Assembly (NCBI GenBank): GCA_017461985.1
Contig: JAFTSA010000002.1
Location: 1-58,923, forward strand
Length of the DNA: 58,923 nt
Source of the DNA: Clostridia bacterium
Lineage (GTDB): Bacteria > Bacillota > Clostridia > Christensenellales > CAG-917
Direction of reading: 5' to 3'
Positions within the stretch are counted from its first letter, which is position 1. Every line of letters starts with the position of its first letter. Positions 49,838-57,864 of this stretch are shown here, piece after piece. Made by a program: the position numbers and the translations under genes. The notes beneath the pieces were generated by a model. The model worked only from the letters and a program-made list of their open reading frames with translations. It was not told the DNA's origin and searched no databases.

Positions 49838-51217
49838 TTACTTGATGAAAGCGGAGAAGGCTTTGTGTGCTTCGTAAACGTCTGCCTTTGAAACAAGTTC
49901 ATAGGGGGCGTGCATTGAAAGCACGGGCACACCAAGGTCAACGGTGTCAATGTTGTAGTTGGCAAGGAATTTTGCCACTGTACCGCCACCACCAAGGTCA
50001 ACTCTGCCAAGTTCACCGGTTTGCCACACAACGCCGTCCTTTTCAAAGACTGCACGAAGGTGTCCAATGAATTCTGCGGATGCATCGTTTGAACCGCTCT
50101 TGCCACGTGAACCAGTAAATTTGTTCATTGCCACGCCGTAGTTGATGAGGGACATATTGCCGTCAAAACTGCCGTTTTTGGGTTCAAATGCGTCTGCATA
50201 GTTGGGGTCGTAGGCCGCTGTCACGTCAGCTGACAAGCACATGCTGTGTGCTCTCACCACTGCTGATGACACGCCGTAGCTGTCTGCGAGGATATCAAGG
50301 ATATCCTTGATGAGGATACATTGCATACCGCTGTTGCCTTCTGAGCCAACTTCTTCCTTGTCTGCAAGGATTGTGAGGACTGTTTGGTCTGTTTCAGTTT
50401 CAAGGGTTGCGGTCACTTCGGGATATGCGCAAACTCTGTCGTCGTGGCCGTAGCTTGCCACAAAGGCTCTGTCAAAGCCTACGTCCTTTGCCTTCAGGGC
50501 AGGCACTGCTTCGATTTCTGCGCTCAAGAAATCCTCTTCGGTGATGCCGTACTTTTCGTTCAAAAGTTTCAAAGCATTCGCTTTGACAAGGTTTGCTTCG
50601 TCGCCGTCAGCAGGGATTCCGCCAATGAGCACGTTGAGGTTTTCACCCTTAAATGCGCTTGCAACGGTCTTCTCATTGTATTCTTGTGAGAGGTGAGGGA
50701 GAAGGTCGGTGATATAGAACACGGGGTCACCGTCTTCTTCACCAACGTTTAAGTTGACAACTTCACCACTCTTCAAAGCAACGACGCCGTGAAGGGCAAG
50801 GGGAAGTGCAAGCCATTGATATTTTTTGATTCCACCATAGTAGTGTGTCTTCAAAAATGCCATATCTGAGCTTTCGTAAAGGGGCACTTGTTTCAGGTCA
50901 AGACGAGGGCTGTCAACGTGTGCAACCAGTATTCTAACGCCGTTTTTTGCAAGATCTGCCTTGCCAGCCTTGATGATGAAGAGGGCTTTGCCACGGTTGT
51001 TGTAATACAGTTTGTCGCCGGGGTTGATTTTGTCGCCGAGGGTGTATTCTGTATATCCGTTTGCCTTTGCCAGTTCAATGGTTTCGGTGACGGTTTCTCT
51101 TTCGGTTTTGCCGTTGTCAAGATACTTTTTGTAGCCTTCGTTGTAGTCGAAGATTTTTTTCAATTCTTCGGGGCTTGCGGATTTGAAAGCATTTTGTCTT
51201 TTGTAAGTTAAACTCAT
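49838..51217 (-). CDS. M18 family aminopeptidase
   Basis: This 459-residue metalloaminopeptidase has the family landmarks VRILVAHVDSPRLDLK (metal His and Asp), ILADKEEVGSEGNSGMQC (catalytic and metal-binding Glu), ADVTAAYDPN and the last ligand in VPVLSMHAPYELVSKAD. M18 enzymes remove N-terminal residues, often acidic or hydrophobic, in the cytoplasm as large oligomers. I start it at the ATG with AGGAGACG upstream (51217); an upstream GTG (51421) gives an extension that is out of family. A promoter TTGATT-16-TATAAT lies at 51273-51246. It is monocistronic. Confidence 0.9.
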   Translation of the reverse strand: MSLTYKRQNAFKSASPEELKKIFDYNEGYKKYLDNGKTERETVTETIELAKANGYTEYTLGDKINPGDKLYYNNRGKALFIIKAGKADLAKNGVRILVAHVDSPRLDLKQVPLYESSDMAFLKTHYYGGIKKYQWLALPLALHGVVALKSGEVVNLNVGEEDGDPVFYITDLLPHLSQEYNEKTVASAFKGENLNVLIGGIPADGDEANLVKANALKLLNEKYGITEEDFLSAEIEAVPALKAKDVGFDRAFVASYGHDDRVCAYPEVTATLETETDQTVLTILADKEEVGSEGNSGMQCILIKDILDILADSYGVSSAVVRAHSMCLSADVTAAYDPNYADAFEPKNGSFDGNMSLINYGVAMNKFTGSRGKSGSNDASAEFIGHLRAVFEKDGVVWQTGELGRVDLGGGGTVAKFLANYNIDTVDLGVPVLSMHAPYELVSKADVYEAHKAFSAFIK

Positions 51218-51245
51218 ATTTCGTCTCCTATGTGTTAATGACAAA

Positions 51246-51273
51246 ATTATACCACAAACCAGTGTAAAATCAA
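51246..51273 (-). promoter_or_regulatory. Promoter of the M18 aminopeptidase gene
   Basis: On the minus strand TTGATT (51273-51268) and TATAAT (51251-51246) are 16 nt apart. Confidence 0.7.
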
Positions 51274-51296
51274 CAAAAACTTTACTGCGTAAAGAA

Positions 51297-51320
51297 AATG
51301 ACGGCATTTCGCCGTCATTT
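51297..51320 (-). terminator. Terminator of the ferritin-like gene
   Basis: ATGACGGC and GCCGTCAT form a stem around ATTTC; the minus strand continues with T-rich sequence. Confidence 0.8.
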
Positions 51321-51377
51321 CTTTGAAACTCGTCTTGTATTTTCACCAAGTTGAGTCTTAATTTCGTGATTGAACTT

Positions 51378-52640
51378 TTACTTGCAATCCTTACAGCATC
51401 TGCCCACTGAGGTATTGTCACAGGTGCGGTCTTGCAATTCCTTCACAGGGTTTTTGCCCACCTCAAAACGGAAGTCCTCTTTGAAGTTTTTGATATAAAG
51501 GTCGATGACTTGGTGAGAGGGTGTATGGTCACCACAGCCGTTGAGTTTGCCTTGCCACACAAAGTAGGGATATTTGCAGTCCATATCTCTCACGTCAGCG
51601 TAGCCCTCTCCCACAGAGGTGTACCAAGCAGTCTTTTTCAACACTCCACGTACGTAGTCGATGTTGTCCGTGCCAAAGGTGAGGGGTTCAGGGAAGTCGG
51701 GGCAGGGGAACACGTCTTTGTAGGATTTGCCCTCATATTTTTCAAGGAGGCAAGCCACTTTTTGAAGGTGTGCAAGCTCTTGTTCAAGGCAGGTTTCCCA
51801 AATGGTTTTAATGCGTGGGTCTGTTTCATCTTGAACGCAGGACCAGTAGAGATAGCACTCCACGTATTCGTGTTCAAGAAGTCCGGTGAGCCAACTGCAT
51901 TTCACGTCCATAAGTGAGCCGTATTGTGTCACGTGTTGCTCCTCAATCATAGCGATTTCACTGAACATTTTTCTGCCCAATTCACTGGTGTAAAAACCTG
52001 CCACGTTCATATAGTAGTTCATGGTCTGTTGTTCCGCTGCAGTGATGATTGCAGAGCACAGTCTTGTGAAGGGGTCAGAGTGCTCTGCGTCAATGTGATG
52101 ACGGACGTCGTCAGGGGCAAGACGATGCTCTGAAATTGTAGGCCTGCCGGGGGTGATTTCAGTCCGTTTGTCAACAAGAACAGAGGCGTCAATGCCGTGC
52201 TCCATTTTGAGAAGATTTGAAAAACGATATAGGTGGTCAAAGTCTTCAAGGAGAGCAAAATTCAAGGCGTTTTTCACATCCTCGTTTTTCTCTCGGCGGG
52301 CAAGATTTGCAGTCAGCTCAACGGCAAGTTGCTCGTAGCCAATGGTGGTTTCAAGGATGCTTTCACCAAGAGGTTTCAACCCTGAAATCTTTTTTTGTTG
52401 CTGTTGTTCAACTCGGCGTATTGTTGCAATTTCTCTCCGCAAGTCTTGGTCGGTGCAGTGACGAGAAAACTGATGAGAGTACCAGTTCGCTTCAAATTCA
52501 GTGCCGTTCATAAGAATGACACGGAGTTTTGTGAAGGGGTCTGTTTTTGTTTTGTCATAGGGTTCGACAAAGATTTTTTGCCAAGATTCAAGGCCCTTTT
52601 CAACGGTGGTTGTTTTTTGTTCAAATGGATTAAATGACAT
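51378..52640 (-). CDS. Ferritin-like multi-helix protein with Cys-rich tail
   Basis: The 420 residues are mostly long helices with several E...ExxH-type metal motifs: IGYEQLAVELTANLARREKN ... LLEDFDHLYRF, AEQQTMNYYMN ... EIAMIEEQHVTQY, and EYVECYLYW ... CLEQELAHLQ. These suggest two or more ferritin-like four-helix di-metal sites. The C-terminus (TCDNTSVGRCCKDCK) has four Cys in the last 15 residues and could bind a metal or form disulfides. No family name is known to me; oxidative-stress or metal storage roles are typical of the fold. GGAGTG precedes the ATG. Confidence 0.7.
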   Translation of the reverse strand: MSFNPFEQKTTTVEKGLESWQKIFVEPYDKTKTDPFTKLRVILMNGTEFEANWYSHQFSRHCTDQDLRREIATIRRVEQQQQKKISGLKPLGESILETTIGYEQLAVELTANLARREKNEDVKNALNFALLEDFDHLYRFSNLLKMEHGIDASVLVDKRTEITPGRPTISEHRLAPDDVRHHIDAEHSDPFTRLCSAIITAAEQQTMNYYMNVAGFYTSELGRKMFSEIAMIEEQHVTQYGSLMDVKCSWLTGLLEHEYVECYLYWSCVQDETDPRIKTIWETCLEQELAHLQKVACLLEKYEGKSYKDVFPCPDFPEPLTFGTDNIDYVRGVLKKTAWYTSVGEGYADVRDMDCKYPYFVWQGKLNGCGDHTPSHQVIDLYIKNFKEDFRFEVGKNPVKELQDRTCDNTSVGRCCKDCK

Positions 52641-52789
52641 TTTACACTCCTTTTTTGTATTGTTAAAGTTGTTGTTTGGTTATTATCTTTGTTTTCAAAC
52701 ACTTGTTAGGTGCAAGTCTCACAGGGTGTGCCTGCCCCCATTTAAGTATTCCTTTCAAAGTTGATTTTATACAAAAGGGAGAGATATAC

Positions 52790-52818
52790 TTTCCAAAAAA
52801 TCCTGGGTGTGTTATACT
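52790..52818 (+). promoter_or_regulatory. Promoter of tsaD, apparently leaderless
   Basis: TTTCCA (52790-52795) and TATACT (52813-52818) are 17 nt apart. Exactly 6 nt (AAATGT) lie between the -10 and the ATG at 52825, and no ribosome site is present. Confidence 0.6.
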
Positions 52819-52824
52819 AAATGT

Positions 52825-53838
52825 ATGAGTGAAATCAAAGTGATTTTGGCAATTGAATCCAGTTGTGACGAAACGGCTGCAGCCGTGGTCAAAGAAGGCA
52901 GAACAGTGCTCGGTTCTGCAGTTTCTTCACAGATTGAAATCCACCGCAGATACGGTGGTGTTGTGCCTGAAATCGCTTCAAGAAATCACACCCTAGCCAT
53001 TGAAAACGTGGTGAAAGAAGCCATGGAAAAAGCCTCTGTCACTCCTGACGATATTGACGCCATTGCAGTGACTTATGGTGCTGGTCTTCTTGGTGCATTG
53101 CTTGTTGGTGTCAACTTTGCAAAGGGGTTGGCTTTTGCTTGGAAAAAGCCCCTTTACGCCATCTCTCACATCAAGGGACATATCGCATCAAACTACATTG
53201 ACAGCACCCTCACTCCCCCCTATCTTTGTATGCTCGCAAGCGGTGGCCACACGGCCGTTGTCCACGTGAAAAACTACACTGATATTGAGCTTGTCGCATC
53301 ATCTCGTGACGATGCCGCAGGTGAGGCTTTTGACAAGGTTGCTCGTGTCCTCGGTTTGCCTTATCCCGGTGGCCCTGAAATTGAAAAACTTGCCCTTGAA
53401 GGCAAGCCCTCTATCAATATGCCTGCCCCCAAATTCAAGAGAGGGGAAGCACCATATTTTAGTTATAGCGGACTTAAAACTTTCGTCATAAATTACGTCC
53501 ACAACTTGACTCAAAAAGGCAAGGAAATCCCTCGTGCAGACGTGGCTTGCTCCTTCCAAAAAGCGGCCATTGACCAAATGGTGACAGTGACGGGCATTGC
53601 CCTTGAAAAGACAGGGCTGAAAAAGGTGTCCATTGCAGGTGGCGTATCCGCCAACAAGCACCTGAGAGAGTCCTTTGAAAAGTTCAGTGAAAGAGGAGTT
53701 GAAGTGCATTATCCCAAACTTCAATACTGCACCGACAACGCCTCAATGATAGGCGCAGCCGCCTACTTTATGATTGAAGAAGGGCTTGCACCTACACCCC
53801 TTGACTTGGACGCCAAAGCCACTGTCCCATTAAAATAA
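52825..53838 (+). CDS. tsaD: tRNA N6-adenosine threonylcarbamoyltransferase TsaD
   Basis: TsaD transfers threonylcarbamoyl to A37 of ANN-decoding tRNAs. All motifs are present: AIESSCDETAAAVV at the N-terminus, the metal-binding HIKGH, LLASGGHT-type LASGGHTAVV, GEAFDKVARVLGLPYPGGPEIEKL, and AGGVSANKHLRESF with CTDNASMIG. The length (337 residues) is standard. I start it at ATG 52825, which begins exactly at the family's first strand; a frame start further upstream (52807) would add six unneeded residues. The partner genes tsaB/tsaE are not in the window. Confidence 0.95.
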   Translation: MSEIKVILAIESSCDETAAAVVKEGRTVLGSAVSSQIEIHRRYGGVVPEIASRNHTLAIENVVKEAMEKASVTPDDIDAIAVTYGAGLLGALLVGVNFAKGLAFAWKKPLYAISHIKGHIASNYIDSTLTPPYLCMLASGGHTAVVHVKNYTDIELVASSRDDAAGEAFDKVARVLGLPYPGGPEIEKLALEGKPSINMPAPKFKRGEAPYFSYSGLKTFVINYVHNLTQKGKEIPRADVACSFQKAAIDQMVTVTGIALEKTGLKKVSIAGGVSANKHLRESFEKFSERGVEVHYPKLQYCTDNASMIGAAAYFMIEEGLAPTPLDLDAKATVPLK

Positions 53839-53960
53839 AAGCGCACTAAATCGCGAATAGCATTGTCAAGCCCCTTATATTCCACCCTCACGTACGCCAA
53901 GTACGCATCGGTCGGTCTATAAGGGGCTTTTCGCGCTCTTCATCAATTTATTGCGCTTTT
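53837..53960. repeat. Three-tier nested inverted repeat after tsaD
   Basis: AAAAGCGCA (53837-53845) pairs with TGCGCTTTT (53952-53960). Inside it CGCGAA (53852-53857) pairs with TTCGCG (53930-53935). Inside that AAGCCCCTTATA (53868-53879) pairs with TATAAGGGGCTT (53918-53929), enclosing CGTAC/GTACG (53891-53895, 53901-53905). The middle stem followed by TTTT can serve as tsaD terminator, but the nested order and the 38-nt inner part are more than a terminator needs. Confidence 0.8.
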
Positions 53961-54245
53961 ATAACACGCAGCAGATTAGGATGTTTTGTGCAAGCACTCA
54001 CTCCTTCGAAGACGGAACGCGAGGAGCAGTGGCGACGAGGAGGGGAGCGCCGAGCACCAGACGATAGTACAAAGATGCGGGTGCGCTGTGATTTTTTTGC
54101 ACCAACGCAACGAGTGGCATAATGAGGCGACGCCGCTTAATGTGCGAGAGCCGAGTGTGTCCCTGCCCATAGGGCTTTGCCGAATGGCAAAAGGGGGAAA
54201 CACGTGAGGAAGGGGGACATCTACTTTATGGTGTATAAAAGCTTT
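53961..54245. other. Unassigned structured intergenic region
   Basis: I find no convincing gene. The composition is richer in CG dinucleotides and G+C than the flanking genes. Around 54158-54219 a compact foldable unit is seen: TGTCCC (54158-54163) with GGGACA (54214-54219) encloses GCCC-ATA-GGGC (54165-54175) and TTTGCC-GAAT-GGCAAA (54176-54191). It could be a non-coding RNA or a dispersed repeat. The direction is unknown. Confidence 0.45.
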
Positions 54246-54560
54246 TTATTTTTCTTTTGGGGAAATCCGCGTTTTGCACTTGGTGCCGAAGAGGACGTCG
54301 TCTACGTCTATGCGCTCGGCGGTGCAGATGCCGTCGTGGTTGAGGGCACACTCTGCTGAGCACTGCACAAGCACTTCGGTGCTTTCACCAAAAAATTCTT
54401 CACCTGCCTCTACGTCCGCAAAGGATTGTGCCAATGCGCCCCCGTCACGTTTAATACGGCTGAGGCATTTTGCGGTTTCACCTACAGCGATGACTCCTGC
54501 AAGGCACTTGCATTTTACGTTATGTTCACAATTTGAGGTTTTGCAATTTATTTCTTTCAT
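54246..54560 (-). CDS. DUF1540-domain small Cys-rich protein
   Basis: This 104-residue protein has two Cys-rich modules of the DUF1540 type: INCKTSNCEHNVKCKCLAGVIAVGETAKC at the N-terminus and VQCSAECALNHDGICTAERIDVDD at the C-terminus, each with four or more regularly spaced Cys that probably bind a metal. DUF1540 proteins are common in spore-forming Firmicutes, sometimes near sporulation genes; function unknown. I start it at ATG 54560 (GGAGC upstream). It diverges from rplI. Confidence 0.78.
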   Translation of the reverse strand: MKEINCKTSNCEHNVKCKCLAGVIAVGETAKCLSRIKRDGGALAQSFADVEAGEEFFGESTEVLVQCSAECALNHDGICTAERIDVDDVLFGTKCKTRISPKEK

Positions 54561-54637
54561 AGTCGCTCCTTTTTGTTTTTTGTTAGTATTGCCCCAATTT
54601 GACAAAATAAACCGAAAATTATATGAGAATATAATCG

Positions 54638-54666
54638 TTGAAAAAAGCGCGCCTTCGTGATACAAT
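54638..54666 (+). promoter_or_regulatory. Sigma-A promoter of the rplI operon
   Basis: TTGAAA (54638-54643) and TACAAT (54661-54666) are 17 nt apart; AAAGGAG follows before the ATG. Confidence 0.82.
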
Positions 54667-54684
54667 AAAGAAAAGGAGTACATT

Positions 54685-55131
54685 ATGAAAGTTATTCTTC
54701 TACAAGACGTAAAAGGTCAAGGCAAAAAAGGCGAAATCATTGAAGTCAACGACGGCTATGCAAGAAATTGCTTGCTGAAAAAAGGTTTGGCACAAGAGGG
54801 CACTGCACAAAATCTCTACGTTGCAGAGCAACGCAAAAAGGCCCATGAAGCCAAAATCGCACAAGAAAAGGCTGATGCAAAGGTCCTTGCCGAGCAACTG
54901 AAAAAGATCAAGCTCACCGTCAAAGCAAAGGGCGGTGACAACAACGGCAAGATGTTTGGCAGTGTCACCAACGACAACATTGCATCTGCACTTCAAGAGC
55001 AAGGCTACAACGTTGACAAAAAGAAAATCGAACTGAAAGAGAACATCCGTGACTTCGGTGACTTTGAAGTGACCGTCCGTGTCTATCCCGAAATCACCGC
55101 GACCCTCAAAATCACAGTGGTCAGAGCCTAA
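54685..55131 (+). CDS. rplI: 50S ribosomal protein L9
   Basis: This 148-residue protein has the N-terminal RNA-binding domain [36 protein letters not shown], the long connecting helix ([23 protein letters not shown]) and the C-terminal domain with [20 protein letters not shown] and [19 protein letters not shown]. It binds 23S rRNA domain V. It heads a three-gene operon; the next start overlaps its stop (TAATG). Confidence 0.97.
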   Translation: MKVILLQDVKGQGKKGEIIEVNDGYARNCLLKKGLAQEGTAQNLYVAEQRKKAHEAKIAQEKADAKVLAEQLKKIKLTVKAKGGDNNGKMFGSVTNDNIASALQEQGYNVDKKKIELKENIRDFGDFEVTVRVYPEITATLKITVVRA

Positions 55132-55838
55132 TGAGTGAATTTGTCACTTTTCTCACCGATGACTACAAGGTGTTGCAGGACGACGACGGCTATCTTTTTT
55201 CAGCCGACTCAGTTTTGCTTGCAAACCTTGCAAAGATAGGTAAGGATGACACCGTCCTAGACTTGGGCTCAGGCTCAGGGGTTATGTCAATCCTCGTTTC
55301 GGTGAAGAAAGGCGCAAAAAAAGTTGTTGGCGTAGAGATTGATAGTTGCATCGCCGATATGTCAAGGCGAAGTGTAAAGATGAATCATCTTGATGACAAA
55401 ATCGAGATTGTCACCGGTGACGTCAAGGACGTGAAAGCATTGCTCACTGCAGGCAGTTTTGACAAGGCAATTTGCAATCCCCCCTATTTTGGTGGAGATG
55501 ACGGACTTGAAAAAACTTCACAAAGGGCAGTGGCAAGAAAGCAAGGTGATTGCATCCTCAACGACTTTGTTTTTGCTGCGTCTTACGCTCTCAAAAATGG
55601 CGGGGATTTCTTCATTGTTTACAAGGCGGACAGGCTTGTTGAACTTATCACAACTCTTCATCAAAACGGTCTTGAACCAAAGCACATAACCTACGTTTAC
55701 CCCAAGTTGTCAAAGGGTGTTGACACGGTCATCATCTCCGCAAAGAAAGGTGGCAAATTGGGGCTTCAATCCTCCACTCTTATCCTTATGGACGAAGAGG
55801 GAAAATACACAGAAAAAGTCAAGGAACTATACCGCTGA
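55131..55838 (+). CDS. trmN6: tRNA1(Val) (adenine(37)-N6)-methyltransferase-like protein
   Basis: This Rossmann-fold SAM methyltransferase has 235 residues: YLFSADSVLLANLAKIGKDDTVLDLGSGSGVMSILVS is the SAM-binding motif I, VVGVEIDSCIAD motif II, and ICNPPYF the catalytic motif IV (NPPY, typical of N6-adenine methylation). Order trmN6 (yabB)-rsmI is that of Bacillus. TAATG and TGATG overlaps couple it to both neighbours. Confidence 0.88.
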   Translation: MSEFVTFLTDDYKVLQDDDGYLFSADSVLLANLAKIGKDDTVLDLGSGSGVMSILVSVKKGAKKVVGVEIDSCIADMSRRSVKMNHLDDKIEIVTGDVKDVKALLTAGSFDKAICNPPYFGGDDGLEKTSQRAVARKQGDCILNDFVFAASYALKNGGDFFIVYKADRLVELITTLHQNGLEPKHITYVYPKLSKGVDTVIISAKKGGKLGLQSSTLILMDEEGKYTEKVKELYR

Positions 55839-56644
55839 TGGCAAAACTCTACGTTGTTGGAACACCCATAGGAAATCTCAAGGACATCACCCTCCGCGCA
55901 CTTGAAACTTTGAAGAGCGTGGACGTCATCGCTTGCGAAGATACACGCCACTCACTTGCCCTCCTCAACCACTATGACGTGAAGGCAAAGCTTGTGGCAT
56001 ATCACAAATTCAACGAGAAGGAATGCGGTGAAAGACTGGTGCAAGAAATTGAGTCTGGGAAGGACGTTGCCATCATAACAGACGCAGGCATGCCTGCCAT
56101 TTCTGACCCCGGTGCAGTGCTTGTCAAAATGTGCCGTGAAAGAGGTGTTTCGGTTGAAGTCGTGCCCGGCGCAACTGCCTTTGCAAGCGCAGTTGCAATG
56201 AGTGGTGTAATTTGCGATGGTTTCACGTTTTTAGGGTTTTTGCCCGACAAAAAGAAACTTAAAGTGTCGATTCTATCAAAATATGCTTCTTCAACAGTAC
56301 CTGTAATTTTCTACGTTGCACCCCATGACCTCAAAAAAACAGCAAAGGATATAGAGGAAATTTTTGGAGACAGAAAGGTGTATGTTTGCAGAGAAATCAC
56401 CAAGCTTCACGAGAGTGTCACCATAACATCTCTCAGTGATTTTGACGCCGAAGAAAGAGGAGAAATCGTCATGATTGTTGAGGGCAAAACCGAAGAGGAC
56501 AACCCCCTCACCGATATGTCTATAGAGAACCATCTCCGCCATTATCTTGACAGCGGCATGGACAAAAAAGAGGCTGTGAAGAAGGTGGCAGGAGAAAGAA
56601 ATCTCCCCAAAAACGATGTCTATCAAGTGGCGTTAACACTCTAA
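55838..56644 (+). CDS. rsmI: 16S rRNA (cytidine(1402)-2'-O)-methyltransferase RsmI
   Basis: This 268-residue tetrapyrrole-methylase-fold enzyme modifies C1402 in the decoding centre. The motifs are YVVGTPIGNLKDITLRALETLKSVDVIACEDTRHS at the N-terminus, TDAGMPAISDPGAVLV, EVVPGATAFASAVAMSGV and the FLGFLP segment. It is co-translated with trmN6 (TGATG). No clear terminator follows; the next gene has its own ribosome site 108 nt downstream. Confidence 0.95.
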   Translation: MAKLYVVGTPIGNLKDITLRALETLKSVDVIACEDTRHSLALLNHYDVKAKLVAYHKFNEKECGERLVQEIESGKDVAIITDAGMPAISDPGAVLVKMCRERGVSVEVVPGATAFASAVAMSGVICDGFTFLGFLPDKKKLKVSILSKYASSTVPVIFYVAPHDLKKTAKDIEEIFGDRKVYVCREITKLHESVTITSLSDFDAEERGEIVMIVEGKTEEDNPLTDMSIENHLRHYLDSGMDKKEAVKKVAGERNLPKNDVYQVALTL

Positions 56645-56751
56645 AAATCCAACAAAAATAAGAAATTTTAAGACAAGAAAAGTCTTGTCACGACAAAAGA
56701 AAACATAATTCAACCTTCAAAAATTGCTACCATTTTTTTGGAGGTTTTTTT

Positions 56752-57846
56752 ATGGAAACTTTTGAAAGAAAAGAGAATATATCAGGCACTGAAATCTTTG
56801 TTGGCAGGGGAGTTGAAGGGCTGAAAAACACCTTGTCTTCTCTCATTGAAGGAGGATTTGTTGCAGTGCTTTACGACAACAATTTGCGATCCTATGCCGA
56901 GGATTTGGCACGTGCTTTTAGTGACAAAAAACACCCCGTCCTCAGCACCTGTCTTGTCAGTGAAATCCCCGACCACACGCGGTTTATTTTGGGAGTAGGC
57001 ACCGGTGCAGTGGCGTATGCGGTAAGGCGCAGAGCAACCGCCCTAGGCATAGATTGTGCTTTGGTTTTTTCTGCACCGACAACGGATACTATCCTCACCA
57101 AATGGAAAAATCTCACCTCGCTGAAATACGTGTTTTTGGACAGCGACCTCATTGACAACTGCCCAAAAGAGTGCCTTGCCTCAGGGTGGGGGATTATTTT
57201 ATCCCAGCCACTTCGCGCCTTTGAGGACTACTACAACGAAAAAGTCTTGGATGGCAAGGTGAAAAGGGAATTGACGCCGTATTTATCTCCCGATGCAAGC
57301 GCTTTAGATTTAGCATATCGGCTTCTTCAACTGTCCGTGGATAATCGCACCGACGACAATGCCACCGTCATGGCAAAGGTGCTATACGACAGCGCAAAAC
57401 GGCAGGGCGTGCGCACCCGTCTTTTAGGGGAGTACAAGTTTATCTCTGCATCGGTGATTGCCACTATGTATGAAAGTTATCTTTCATCCCCCTCAATAGA
57501 CTGCGCAATTCCCCCATCTCACGACCAAAATCTTGACAAATTGCACAAACTGACAGGACGGCCTATGGAAAAGTTGCTGAAAGCATTTGACATTTTCACC
57601 GCTGACGGCTATTTTAGAGTTGGTTATATATTGAGTGAATATCGTCTTGACCTTTTGGACAAGTTGAAAGGGGTGGACTTCCACTCCGCTCAAAAGAGGT
57701 GGCGTAGGATATATCCCGATGCCGGATATTGGCTCAAAAGCGCATTCACAACAAAATCGTTGCTCACCGCAATGAAACTGTCGGCAGAGATAGGCCACGG
57801 ACTCCTTCGGTATATTGCCGAAAGCGGGTTCCAAGAAGCCTGCTGA
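56752..57846 (+). CDS. Iron-containing alcohol dehydrogenase/glycerol-1-phosphate dehydrogenase superfamily relative
   Basis: The 364-residue protein follows the two-domain pattern of the DHQ synthase/Fe-ADH superfamily. An N-terminal Rossmann-like part has FVAVLYDNNLRSYAEDL and the dinucleotide-loop-like ILGVGTGAVAYAVRRRATALGIDCALVFSAPTTDTI (compare GGG and PT.ASTD in active enzymes). A helical C-terminal part ends GHGLLRYIAESGF. Several usual metal ligands are not clearly conserved, so it may be inactive or changed in substrate. GGAGG precedes the ATG. It is followed 18 nt later by the HAD gene. Moderate to low certainty. Confidence 0.5.
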   Translation: METFERKENISGTEIFVGRGVEGLKNTLSSLIEGGFVAVLYDNNLRSYAEDLARAFSDKKHPVLSTCLVSEIPDHTRFILGVGTGAVAYAVRRRATALGIDCALVFSAPTTDTILTKWKNLTSLKYVFLDSDLIDNCPKECLASGWGIILSQPLRAFEDYYNEKVLDGKVKRELTPYLSPDASALDLAYRLLQLSVDNRTDDNATVMAKVLYDSAKRQGVRTRLLGEYKFISASVIATMYESYLSSPSIDCAIPPSHDQNLDKLHKLTGRPMEKLLKAFDIFTADGYFRVGYILSEYRLDLLDKLKGVDFHSAQKRWRRIYPDAGYWLKSAFTTKSLLTAMKLSAEIGHGLLRYIAESGFQEAC

Positions 57847-57864
57847 CAAAAGGATACAAAGGAT

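Noticed and set aside
53976..54203. 75-residue minus-strand reading frame in the structured region
   Set aside because: It has no ribosome site, an unusual Ser/Cys/Leu-rich composition and lies over predicted RNA structure; more likely not a gene.
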